Of a stretch of 5,478 nt of DNA, positions 1-5,478 are shown in pieces (position 1 is the stretch's first letter; each line of letters starts with the position of its first letter). The notes below the pieces were generated by a model. The model was not told the origin of the DNA. It did not search any database and saw only the letters and a list, made by a program, of their open reading frames with translations. This DNA is from Planctomycetia bacterium (GTDB lineage Bacteria; Planctomycetota; Planctomycetia; Pirellulales; UBA1268). The stretch is taken from NCBI GenBank assembly GCA_009919445.1, contig RGBY01000175.1, forward strand, positions 1 through 5,478, in the 5' to 3' direction. Both the position numbers and the translations under genes were made by a program.

Positions 1-3
1 AAA

Positions 4-90
4 CGGACGGGGTGGGATTCGAACCCACGAGCCGCTTTCACGACTGCCGGTTTTCAAGACCGGTGCATTCGACCACTCTGCCACCCGTCC
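4..90 (-). tRNA. tRNA-Ser, anticodon UGA
   Basis: This 87-nt class II tRNA reads UCN (mainly UCA) serine codons. Read on the minus strand, the 7-bp acceptor stem GGACGGG/CCCGTCC is perfect, with a G discriminator base at position 4, as expected for serine tRNA. The anticodon stem CCGGT/ACCGG encloses the loop CTTGAAA, placing the anticodon TGA at 54..56. The T arm GTGGG-TTCGAAT-CCCAC is perfect. The long variable region of about 18 nt forms a short stem (GTCG with CGGC, one G-U pair), the class II hallmark shared by Ser, Leu and bacterial Tyr tRNAs. The 3' CCA is not encoded (TTT follows), so it must be added by CCA-adding enzyme. The gene is divergent from the small gene at 237. I saw no convincing promoter for it. 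Confidence 0.97.
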
Positions 91-128
91 AGGTGACGGC
101 CGCAGGCAAGGCTGCCCACGAGCGGTGC

Positions 129-141
129 CGTTAGTCTAACG
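129..141. promoter_or_regulatory. 13-base palindrome in the divergent tRNA/small-gene gap
   Basis: CGTTAG-T-CTAACG is a perfect inverted repeat with 6-base arms and a single central base. It lies 39 bases upstream of the tRNA 5' end and 32 bases upstream of the proposed -35 box of the plus-strand gene, so it could be an operator serving either promoter. A repeat of this size has a modest probability of occurring by chance in a 146-base gap, and no known operator consensus was recognised. Confidence 0.3.
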
Positions 142-172
142 CAGCCTCGCCCCGATCCACAGTGGGCAGGCT

Positions 173-201
173 TTGACGCCGGCTCCCGGCTGAACTACAT
201 T
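173..201 (+). promoter_or_regulatory. Housekeeping sigma-70-type promoter of the small basic protein gene
   Basis: A -35 box TTGACG (173..178, five of six consensus bases) and a -10 box TACATT (196..201, four of six) are separated by exactly 17 bases, the optimal spacing. Transcription would start near 208, giving a leader of about 29 bases before the ATG at 237. The position and spacing make this the best promoter candidate in the window. It has not been tested against planctomycete-specific promoter models. Confidence 0.6.
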
Positions 202-236
202 ACGCTCTCCCAAAACACACCTTTCAGGAGCCAGAT

Positions 237-431
237 ATGGGCGGCATCAGCAATCGGATGAAGGAAATCAAACGGCGGCGGCACCGGCGGCAGGCCATGG
301 CCAAATTTCAGGCCCGGCTCCCGAAGGCCACGACCAGCGAAAAGCAGCTCATTGCTGAAAAAATTCGCAAGATGACCCCAGGCTGCGAAGACCTCGTCAT
401 TCGCCTGGGACTCGAAGAAGGCAAGGCCTAA
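237..431 (+). CDS. Small basic protein of unknown function, planctomycete-type
   Basis: This gene encodes a 64-residue cytosolic-type protein with no signal peptide or membrane segment. The N-terminal third is strongly basic (KRRRHRR at 12-18). In total there are 17 Lys/Arg against 7 Asp/Glu, giving a net charge near +10. A helical-looking middle (SEKQLIAEKIRKMTPG, 34-49) leads to a mildly acidic C-terminus (GLEEGKA). The start is well supported: AGGAG at 226..230 sits six bases before the ATG, with a good promoter at 173..201. From memory it resembles a family of short basic proteins annotated as hypothetical or DUF in Planctomycetes; I have not verified that match. The basic stretch suggests nucleic-acid or ribosome binding, but this is inference from composition only, and it does not match the ribosomal proteins I know. 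The gene stands alone, divergent from tRNA-Ser and convergent with clpB. Confidence 0.85.
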   Translation: MGGISNRMKEIKRRRHRRQAMAKFQARLPKATTSEKQLIAEKIRKMTPGCEDLVIRLGLEEGKA

Positions 432-442
432 GGCCTCCACTC

Positions 443-479
443 ATGGCTCCCCAGCGTGGTGCCATCGCTGACTGCTTTT
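443..479 (+). terminator. Weak terminator candidate after the small basic protein gene
   Basis: Eleven bases after the TAA stop, ATGGC (443..447) can pair with GCCAT (461..465), and inside it CCA (451..453) with TGG (457..459) around a GCG loop. A short T run, TTTT, follows at 476..479. The stem is interrupted and the T run is about ten bases away, so this is a poor match to an intrinsic terminator. It is listed because of its position. Confidence 0.25.
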
Positions 480-490
480 CCACCCACGCA

Positions 491-512
491 AGCCGCGAGC
501 GGTAGCGAGCGG
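491..512. repeat. Tandem GCGAGCGG motif, possible interspersed repeat
   Basis: GCGAGCGG occurs at 495..502 and again at 505..512, ten bases apart, within AGCCGCGAGCGGTAGCGAGC plus GG. From memory, similar sequences of the form CAAGCCGCGAGCGG recur between genes in Pirellula-like planctomycete genomes, like REP elements elsewhere. Only one copy is visible here, so the assignment as an interspersed repeat is inference. Confidence 0.35.
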
Positions 513-552
513 ACAGGGGACAGTGTTGACGCCGCATCACCTCGGGCGCGAT

Positions 553-572
553 CCCCCGGTTGCCACCGGGGG
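553..572. other. Perfect 8-bp GC hairpin in the convergent gap
   Basis: CCCCCGGT (553..560) and ACCGGGGG (565..572) are perfect inverted repeats around a TGCC loop. The hairpin lies about 120 bases after the small gene's stop and about 110 bases after the clpB stop, between convergent genes. It could serve as a bidirectional transcription end or RNA 3'-end stabiliser, but neither strand has a T run after it, so it is not a standard intrinsic terminator. With the GCGAGCGG motif 40 bases away, it may belong to one interspersed repeat. Confidence 0.5.
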
Positions 573-679
573 CTTCAAAGGTAAAGCCGTTCCGCAGGTG
601 TCCCACCGACGCGTGAAGGGTGAGGCAGCGTCGCGGGCGCTCCACCGGAGTCACGAACGGTAATTGCCGGGCAGGCGGA

Positions 680-3334
680 CTACGTCTTCGTGAAGGTGAA
701 TCCATCCTGCACGAAGTCGATTGCCACCTCATCACCCTCGACAAACTCACCGCCAAGCAGCTCACGGGCAAGGGCATTCTGCAACTGCTGCTGAATCACC
801 CGCTTCAGTGGCCGGGCACCGTAGACCGGGTCGTAGCCCATCCGGGCTATCTCATCGACCACGCCCGGGCTGTAGTGAAGCGTGATCCCTGCCTTGGCCG
901 CTTGCCTCAGCAGAATATCAAGCTGCAACCCGACAATCCGGTGAATGTGCTCTTCACCCAACGGATGGAAGACGATGGTCTCATCGATGCGATTGAGGAA
1001 CTCCGGCAGAAACCGACTGGCCAACGACTCTTGTACCGCCGCACGAATCTCTTCGGCACTCCCCTTTTCCTTGGTGATCTCCTGAATCATCTGACTGCCG
1101 ACGTTACTGGTCATCACCACAATCGTATTGGTGAAGTCGACAGTATGGCCAAGGCTATCAGTCAACCGGCCATCATCGAGTACCTGCAGCAGCACGTTGA
1201 AGACATCGCGGTGAGCCTTCTCAATTTCATCGAGCAGCACCACCGAATAGGGCCGCCGCCGAACCGCTTCCGTCAGCCGTCCACCTTCTTCATAGCCAAC
1301 ATAGCCAGGAGGCGCGCCGATCAGCCGGGCAACGGTGTGCTTCTCCATGTATTCACTCATGTCGATCCGCACCATGGCGTTCTCATCGTCAAAGAGAACC
1401 TCAGCCAGCGCCTTACAAAGCTCGGTCTTTCCAACACCCGTCGGCCCGAGGAAAATGAAGGACCCAATCGGCCGATTCGGATCTTGCAGGCCCGACCGGC
1501 TCCGCCGCACGGCGTTACTGACTGCCTCAACGGCCTCTTCCTGCCCCACCACCCGCTGATGCAGCCGCTCTTCGAGCACCAGCAGTTTCGCCCGCTCAGT
1601 CTCCACCAGCCGGGTAACCGGGATGCCTGTCCAGGAACTGACGACTTCGGCAATCTCTTCCGGACCCACCGCCCGCCGCAATAGCCGCTTCGTTGGCTTG
1701 GCCTCCTTGGCGGTGTCCTTTTCGGCAGCCTCTTTTTCAGCTTCCTCTTGCTCAAGTCTGGCCGCCAACTGCTTGCGGGAAACGTCCAACTCATAGAGTT
1801 GTTGATACATCGCTTCGCTCACAGCCTGCCCAGATGCCTGCCGCTCCTTCACCTGCGCACTGGCCTGGTCAAAGGCGACCTGGGCCTCGTCGAGCTTCTG
1901 CCGCAACTCTTGGGCACTGCCAACCCCTGACTTCTCAGCCTCCCACTGCTCACGCAGGCTGGCCAGTTTTTGCCGCAACTCGGCAGCCTCAGCCTCAATC
2001 TCGGCCAGCCGCTCCTTGGCATGTGGCTCAGTTTCTTCAGCCAACTGCCGACCGGCTAACTCCAGCTGCACCAACCGCCGCTGCACCTCGTCAATTTCAC
2101 TCGGCACACTCTGCAGTTCCATGGCGATCCGACTGGTCGCTTCATCCATCAGGTCAATCGCCTTGTCAGGCAAAAACCGATCGGCGATATAGCGATGCGA
2201 CAGTTCAGCGGCCGCGACCAAGGCTGAATCCTTGATCTTTACCCCCTTGTGATGCGCCTCATAGCGGGGCTTGAGGCCACGCAAAATCGCGATCGTATCT
2301 TCGACACTTGGTTCCCCAACAAAGACGGGCTGGAACCGCCGCTCAAGCGCCGCATCCTTCTCAATGTGCTTGCGGTACTCATCGAGCGTGGTCGCCCCGA
2401 TGCAGCGAAGCTCCCCACGGGCCAGGGCCGGCTTAAGCAGGTTGGCCGCATCCGAGCCACCCTCAGCCGCACCCGCACCGATGACTGTGTGCAATTCGTC
2501 AATAAACAGAATGACATTGCCCGCAGCCGACTCGACCTCACGAAGAATTGCCTTAAGTCGATCCTCGAACTCTCCGCGATACTTCGTCCCAGCAATGAGC
2601 GCCCCCAGATCAAGCGCGATCACTTGGCGGTTCCGTAATGTCTCTGGCACATCCGACTGCACGATCCGCAGCGCCAGCCCCTCAGCGATGGCGGTCTTCC
2701 CAACCCCTGGCTCACCGATGAGCACCGGGTTGTTTTTGGTTCGGCGGGAAAGCACCTGAATCACCCGGCGGATCTCGCTATCGCGGCCGATGACGGGATC
2801 GAGTTTGCCCTGGCTCGCCCGTTGCACGAGATCAATGCCGTATTTCTCCAGTGCCTGGAACTTCTCTTCCGGACTCTGATCAGTCACCCGCGAACTACCC
2901 CGGACTGCCTGCAACCCGGCCAGCAGGTCTTTCTCGGTGACCGCCGCCAGTTTGAGGACGTTCTGGGCCTTGGATGTCGTCTTCGCGAGAGCCAGCAACA
3001 GATGGTCGGTCGAGACGAAGTCGTCCTTCATCGTGCCCGACTCAGACGTTGCCGTTTCAAAAACCTTGATTAGTTCTTGATCGGGCTGGGGCTGGGCTCC
3101 GCCTGCCACCTTGGGCAGGTGTGACAACTCTGCCTCAATGATCCGCTCGAGGTGGGCTCGATCAACTCCGATCTTCTCAAGCAGCGGCCGGACAATCCCT
3201 TCCTGCTCTGAGACGAGCGACTGCAACAGATGCACGGGCGTGGTCTGAGGGTTTCCCCGGTCGGCGGCCAGGTCCACTGCACGCTGGACGGCTTCTTGCG
3301 CCTTGATCGTGAACTTGTCGAATCGAAATGCCAT
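680..3334 (-). CDS. clpB: ATP-dependent chaperone ClpB (Hsp100 disaggregase)
   Basis: ClpB is a hexameric cytosolic AAA+ unfoldase that pulls polypeptides out of aggregates with DnaK. The 884-residue product is complete. It has an N-terminal Clp repeat domain (about 1-148). The first AAA+ domain has Walker A GEPGVGKT (207-214), pore loop KYRGEFE (251-257), Walker B ILFIDE (275-280) and arginine finger ERR (331-333). A coiled-coil middle domain spans about 411-548. The second AAA+ domain has Walker A GPTGVGKT (630-637), pore loop GYVGYEEGG (677-685), Walker B VVLLDE (698-703) and sensor 2 GARPLKR (839-845). The middle domain identifies ClpB rather than ClpA or ClpC. There is no ClpP-binding IGF-type loop, so it is a disaggregase, not a protease partner. 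It is about 27 residues longer than the E. coli protein, mostly in the middle domain, which ends in a Glu/Lys/Ala-rich stretch. The ATG follows a purine-rich ribosome-binding site. It lies 125 bases downstream of dnaK on the same strand, so co-transcription is likely. Confidence 0.98.
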   Translation of the reverse strand: MAFRFDKFTIKAQEAVQRAVDLAADRGNPQTTPVHLLQSLVSEQEGIVRPLLEKIGVDRAHLERIIEAELSHLPKVAGGAQPQPDQELIKVFETATSESGTMKDDFVSTDHLLLALAKTTSKAQNVLKLAAVTEKDLLAGLQAVRGSSRVTDQSPEEKFQALEKYGIDLVQRASQGKLDPVIGRDSEIRRVIQVLSRRTKNNPVLIGEPGVGKTAIAEGLALRIVQSDVPETLRNRQVIALDLGALIAGTKYRGEFEDRLKAILREVESAAGNVILFIDELHTVIGAGAAEGGSDAANLLKPALARGELRCIGATTLDEYRKHIEKDAALERRFQPVFVGEPSVEDTIAILRGLKPRYEAHHKGVKIKDSALVAAAELSHRYIADRFLPDKAIDLMDEATSRIAMELQSVPSEIDEVQRRLVQLELAGRQLAEETEPHAKERLAEIEAEAAELRQKLASLREQWEAEKSGVGSAQELRQKLDEAQVAFDQASAQVKERQASGQAVSEAMYQQLYELDVSRKQLAARLEQEEAEKEAAEKDTAKEAKPTKRLLRRAVGPEEIAEVVSSWTGIPVTRLVETERAKLLVLEERLHQRVVGQEEAVEAVSNAVRRSRSGLQDPNRPIGSFIFLGPTGVGKTELCKALAEVLFDDENAMVRIDMSEYMEKHTVARLIGAPPGYVGYEEGGRLTEAVRRRPYSVVLLDEIEKAHRDVFNVLLQVLDDGRLTDSLGHTVDFTNTIVVMTSNVGSQMIQEITKEKGSAEEIRAAVQESLASRFLPEFLNRIDETIVFHPLGEEHIHRIVGLQLDILLRQAAKAGITLHYSPGVVDEIARMGYDPVYGARPLKRVIQQQLQNALARELLGGEFVEGDEVAIDFVQDGFTFTKT
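2885..2887 (-). promoter_or_regulatory. Possible internal GTG start of N-domain-less ClpB
   Basis: Codon 150 of clpB is GTG, at the junction between the N-domain and the first AAA+ domain (SSR-V-TDQSPEEKFQALEKY). In E. coli, ClpB is also translated from an internal GTG at Val149, giving a shorter form without the N-domain. A start here would give a 735-residue protein. The upstream sequence holds only a weak GGGG about ten bases before the codon, so initiation is uncertain. Confidence 0.3.
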
Positions 3335-3339
3335 TGGAT

Positions 3340-3349
3340 CCCCTTCCTT
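3340..3349 (-). promoter_or_regulatory. Ribosome-binding site of clpB
   Basis: On the minus strand AAGGAAGGGG ends five bases before the ATG at 3334. This purine-rich stretch, with the conserved start MAFRFDKFTIKAQEAV typical of ClpB, fixes the start codon. Confidence 0.7.
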
Positions 3350-3361
3350 TCACTCACTCTC

Positions 3362-3388
3362 GGCGCACACGTCCCCTGTGCGTGCGCC
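3362..3388 (-). other. Hairpin in the clpB leader with two alternative pairings
   Basis: GGCGCAC (3362..3368) pairs perfectly with GTGCGCC (3382..3388) around a 13-base loop. Alternatively CGCACA (3364..3369) pairs with TGTGCG (3377..3382) around a 7-base loop. The two pairings overlap and exclude each other. The element lies 28 bases upstream of the clpB start and just before its ribosome-binding site, so it could influence clpB translation. That role is inference. Confidence 0.4.
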
Positions 3389-3422
3389 CCTGCACCTTGT
3401 TCCCTAGGCCACCCCACAATCA

Positions 3423-3449
3423 CCGCGGGCACCACAAGCATGCCCGCGG
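3423..3449 (-). terminator. Strong hairpin after dnaK, partial terminator or mRNA stabiliser
   Basis: CCGCGGGCA (3423..3431) and TGCCCGCGG (3441..3449) form a perfect 9-bp GC-rich stem with a 9-base loop, beginning ten bases after the dnaK TAA stop. In the transcript it is followed by TGATTGTGGGG, with no U run, so it is not a classical intrinsic terminator. Between dnaK and clpB it could cause partial termination, or protect the dnaK mRNA 3' end after processing, so that dnaK is made in excess over clpB. Confidence 0.6.
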
Positions 3450-3459
3450 CTCTGTCGAC

Positions 3460-5376
3460 TTACTCGTCGTCCTGCTTGACTTCGAATTCTGCGTCGATTG
3501 TGTCGTCTGCGGCAGCCGCTGCAGCGGCTGGCTCACCATCTGAAGGCTGCTCTGCTGATGCCTGCTGCGCCTCGTAGAGCACCTTGCTCAGGGCATGGGA
3601 TGCCTGCTCACGGGCATCGTGTGCTGACTGAATGGCATCAGCATCTTCACCCTTGGCCGCCTCCCGAGCCTTGGCAATCGCCGCCTCAAGTGGAGCCTTG
3701 TCTGCTGCCGACAGCTTCTCATCGTTTTCCTTGATCAGCTTCTCTGTCTGGAAGCAGAGCGCCTCGGAACGATTCCGCACCTCGGCTAGCCGAAGCTTCT
3801 GCTTGTCTTCTTCGGCATGCTCGTCGGCATCCTTCCGCATCCGCTCGATCTCTTCTTCGTTGAGACCGCTCGACTGCTCAATTGTCACCGTCTGTTCTTT
3901 GTTGGTGCCCAAGTCCTTCGCGCTGACGGCCAGAATGCCGTTGGCGTCGATGTCAAACTTGACCTCAATCTGTGGTGTGCCGCGAGGGGCTGGCGGAATG
4001 CCTTCCAGGTTGAACTGCCCTAACAGCCGGTTGTCCTTGGCCATCGGTCGTTCGCCCTGATAGACGCTGACCGTCACCGCAGTCTGACTGTCGGCCGCGG
4101 TACTGAAGACCTGCTTCCGCTCAGCCGGCACCGTGGTGTTCCGTTCGACCAACTTGGTGAACAGGCCCCCTTCGGTTTCGATCCCCAGTGACAGTGGTGT
4201 CACGTCGAGCAGCAGCACATCCTGCACATCGCCAGCAAGCACCCCGCCCTGAATAGCGGCCCCAAGGGCCACGACTTCATCAGGATTGACCCCCTTGTGA
4301 GGCTCTTTGCCAAAAAGCTTCTTGACCAGTTCCTGCACCTTGGGGATACGGGTCGAACCACCGACCAGCACCACCTCGTCAATATCCTTGGGGTCGAGTT
4401 TGGCGTCCTTGAGAGCCTGCACAACCGGGCCCCGGCACCGCTCAACCAGGCCGTCGCACATCTCCTCAAACTGAGCCCGCGTGATGGTCACCTGCAAATG
4501 CTTAGGCCCAGAGGCATCAGCCGTAATAAAGGGCAGGTTGATATCGCTGCTTTGGGCAGAACTCAGTTCCTTCTTGGCCTTTTCGCAGGCTTCTTGCAGC
4601 CGCTGCAGGGCCATGGTGTCCTGCCGCAGGTCGATGCCCTGCTCTTTCTTGAACTGATCGGCCACAAAGTTGATCAGCGTCTGGTCGAAGTCATCGCCAC
4701 CCAGGTGCGTGTCACCATTGGTGCTGATCACGCGGAACACCCCGTCGGCCACCTCGAGCACCGACACGTCAAACGTGCCACCACCAAGGTCGAAGACGAC
4801 GATTTTTTCCTGGCTCTTGCTCTCTAGCCCATAGGCCAGTGCCGCTGCCGTCGGCTCGTTGATGATCCGCATCACCTCAAGACCCGAGATCTGTCCGGCG
4901 TCCTTGGTCGCCTGACGCTGGGCGTCATTGAAGTATGCGGGGACGGTAATCACCGCCTTGTTGACCTTGTGACCCAGGTAACTCTCAGCTGATTCCTTGA
5001 GTGACCGGAGGACCTTGGCGGAAATCTCTGGCGGGGTGAACTCCGTGTCACCTGCCTTCACCTTGACGTAGTCCTCGGGGCCACCAACAACCTCATACGG
5101 AACGATTTTCTCTTCGCTGGCGACCTCGTTGTGACGACGCCCCATGAATCGTTTGATTGAGTAGATCGTCCGCTTGGGATTGGTGACTGCCTGGCGACGG
5201 GCAATGTCGCCAACGAGGGTCTCTCCCTTGTCATTGAAGGCAACCACACTGGGGGTGAGCCGATTGCCCTCCTTGTTGGCGATGACCTTAGGCTCCTTGC
5301 CTTCCATTACAGCTACCACTGAGTTCGTGGTGCCGAGGTCAATGCCGATAATCTTTTCGCCCTGTTTGGTTGCCAT
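3460..5376 (-). CDS. dnaK: Molecular chaperone DnaK (Hsp70)
   Basis: DnaK is the cytosolic ATP-driven Hsp70 that binds exposed hydrophobic segments, works with DnaJ and GrpE, and feeds aggregates to ClpB. From the chosen ATG the protein has 638 residues, the same length as E. coli DnaK. The nucleotide-binding domain (about 1-385) has phosphate loop 1 IGIDLGTTNSVVAV (10-23), catalytic Lys75 (IYSIKR), NEPTAAALAYG (173-183), phosphate loop 2 DLGGGTFDVSV (196-206) and LVGGSTRIP (337-345). The interdomain linker DVLLLDVTPLSLG (386-398) leads to the substrate-binding beta domain, the helical lid (about 506-605) and an Ala-rich tail ending DDTIDAEFEVKQDDE. The residue aligned with E. coli Cys15 is Val20. 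The open frame continues 22 codons upstream to a TTG, but the extension is low-complexity and basic, and the ATG at 5376 has its own good ribosome-binding site. It is the first gene of a probable dnaK-clpB operon; grpE and dnaJ are not adjacent on the visible side. Confidence 0.98.
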   Translation of the reverse strand: MATKQGEKIIGIDLGTTNSVVAVMEGKEPKVIANKEGNRLTPSVVAFNDKGETLVGDIARRQAVTNPKRTIYSIKRFMGRRHNEVASEEKIVPYEVVGGPEDYVKVKAGDTEFTPPEISAKVLRSLKESAESYLGHKVNKAVITVPAYFNDAQRQATKDAGQISGLEVMRIINEPTAAALAYGLESKSQEKIVVFDLGGGTFDVSVLEVADGVFRVISTNGDTHLGGDDFDQTLINFVADQFKKEQGIDLRQDTMALQRLQEACEKAKKELSSAQSSDINLPFITADASGPKHLQVTITRAQFEEMCDGLVERCRGPVVQALKDAKLDPKDIDEVVLVGGSTRIPKVQELVKKLFGKEPHKGVNPDEVVALGAAIQGGVLAGDVQDVLLLDVTPLSLGIETEGGLFTKLVERNTTVPAERKQVFSTAADSQTAVTVSVYQGERPMAKDNRLLGQFNLEGIPPAPRGTPQIEVKFDIDANGILAVSAKDLGTNKEQTVTIEQSSGLNEEEIERMRKDADEHAEEDKQKLRLAEVRNRSEALCFQTEKLIKENDEKLSAADKAPLEAAIAKAREAAKGEDADAIQSAHDAREQASHALSKVLYEAQQASAEQPSDGEPAAAAAAADDTIDAEFEVKQDDE

Positions 5377-5384
5377 GGTTTTGT

Positions 5385-5389
5385 TCCTC
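5385..5389 (-). promoter_or_regulatory. Ribosome-binding site that fixes the dnaK start
   Basis: On the minus strand GAGGA, in AGAGAGGAACAAAACC, sits eight bases before the ATG at 5376. It favours MATKQGEKIIGIDLG as the true N-terminus over the in-frame TTG at 5442, which lacks a visible ribosome-binding site. Confidence 0.75.
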
Positions 5390-5417
5390 TCTGTTCTCTC
5401 TCGTCTGTTCTCTCTCG
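5390..5417 (-). repeat. Perfect 14-bp tandem duplication in the dnaK leader
   Basis: Read in the dnaK direction, CGAGAGAGAACAGA occurs twice back to back (5417..5404 and 5403..5390) and abuts the ribosome-binding site. A degenerate third half-copy may overlap the GAGGAACA that follows. The segment is purine-rich and should be unstructured in mRNA. It may aid ribosome loading or bind an RNA-binding protein, or simply be a replication-slippage duplication. No CIRCE element (TTAGCACTC-N9-GAGTGCTAA) or clear promoter is visible in the 102 bases upstream of dnaK. Confidence 0.85.
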
Positions 5418-5478
5418 ACTTGCGATAGTCCCGCTTCTGCAAACGTTGGTCTTTGGTGTTGGTCGGCTCGGGCTCGCG

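Noticed and set aside
424..436. AGGCCT repeated with a one-base spacer across the stop codon of the small gene
   Set aside because: The two copies are short self-palindromes that leave no loop for a hairpin, and the repeat is small enough to be chance.
195..440. A minus-strand open frame opposite the small basic protein gene
   Set aside because: The plus-strand frame has a promoter, a ribosome-binding site and a family-like sequence; the minus-strand frame has none of these.
658..669. Near-palindrome CGGTAATTGCCG just downstream of the clpB stop
   Set aside because: It is short, has one mismatched pair and no loop or following T run, so it is not a usable terminator.
620..1684. A long plus-strand open frame of 354 codons opposite clpB
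   Set aside because: It is antisense to the conserved second AAA+ and middle-domain region of clpB, its translation resembles no known family, and it has no supporting start signals. Long antisense frames are common in GC-rich genes.
3070..3441. A minus-strand open frame spanning the dnaK-clpB gap and the start of clpB in another frame
   Set aside because: It overlaps the clpB N-terminus out of frame, crosses the hairpin region and shows no domain. The clpB start is well fixed by MAFRFDKFT and its ribosome-binding site.
4297..4827. A plus-strand open frame of 176 codons opposite dnaK
   Set aside because: It is a shadow of the conserved DnaK nucleotide-binding domain, with no recognisable domain of its own.
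5377..5442. A 22-codon upstream extension of dnaK starting at a TTG
   Set aside because: It is basic and low-complexity because it reads through the tandem repeat, has no visible ribosome-binding site, and DnaK proteins normally begin a few residues before the IGIDLGTTNS motif. The ATG at 5376 has GAGGA eight bases upstream.
5377..5478. CIRCE/HrcA operator or sigma-32-type heat-shock promoter upstream of dnaK
   Set aside because: Neither TTAGCACTC-N9-GAGTGCTAA nor a CTTGAA/CCCCAT pair is present in the 102 available bases. The true promoter may lie outside the window or follow an unfamiliar consensus.

Overview
The window is a chromosomal stretch from a GC-rich bacterium, most likely a planctomycete of the Pirellula/Rhodopirellula type. 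The phylum is an inference. It rests mainly on the 64-residue basic protein at 237..431, which I recall as resembling short proteins of unknown function conserved in Planctomycetes, and on the style of the DnaK and ClpB sequences. No rRNA is present to confirm it.

Layout, left to right. A class II tRNA-Ser(UGA) gene lies on the minus strand at 4..90. A 146-base divergent gap follows, holding a 13-base palindrome and a good housekeeping-type promoter that drives the small basic protein gene on the plus strand. A 248-base convergent gap (432..679) has no gene. It carries a weak terminator candidate, a tandem GCGAGCGG motif and a perfect 8-bp hairpin, and looks like an interspersed-repeat or terminator region. 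The rest of the window is a minus-strand chaperone pair: dnaK (3460..5376, 638 aa), then clpB (680..3334, 884 aa), with a 125-base gap that can form two hairpins. The window ends 102 bases upstream of the dnaK start codon.

How the genes work together. DnaK (Hsp70) and ClpB (Hsp100) form the bi-chaperone disaggregase: DnaK loads aggregated protein onto ClpB, which threads it through its central pore. Their order and shared strand suggest an operon, with the intergenic hairpins possibly setting the dnaK:clpB ratio. The DnaK partners GrpE and DnaJ are not in this window. Both chaperones look intact, with all nucleotide-binding motifs present.

This is mostly an ordinary housekeeping region; I found no sign of a previously undescribed system. 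The points worth a second look are small: a perfect 14-bp tandem duplication in the dnaK leader just upstream of its ribosome-binding site, a GTG at ClpB codon 150 that matches the known internal start of E. coli ClpB, an expanded charged middle domain in ClpB, the dnaK-clpB intergenic hairpin, and the uncharacterised small basic protein.
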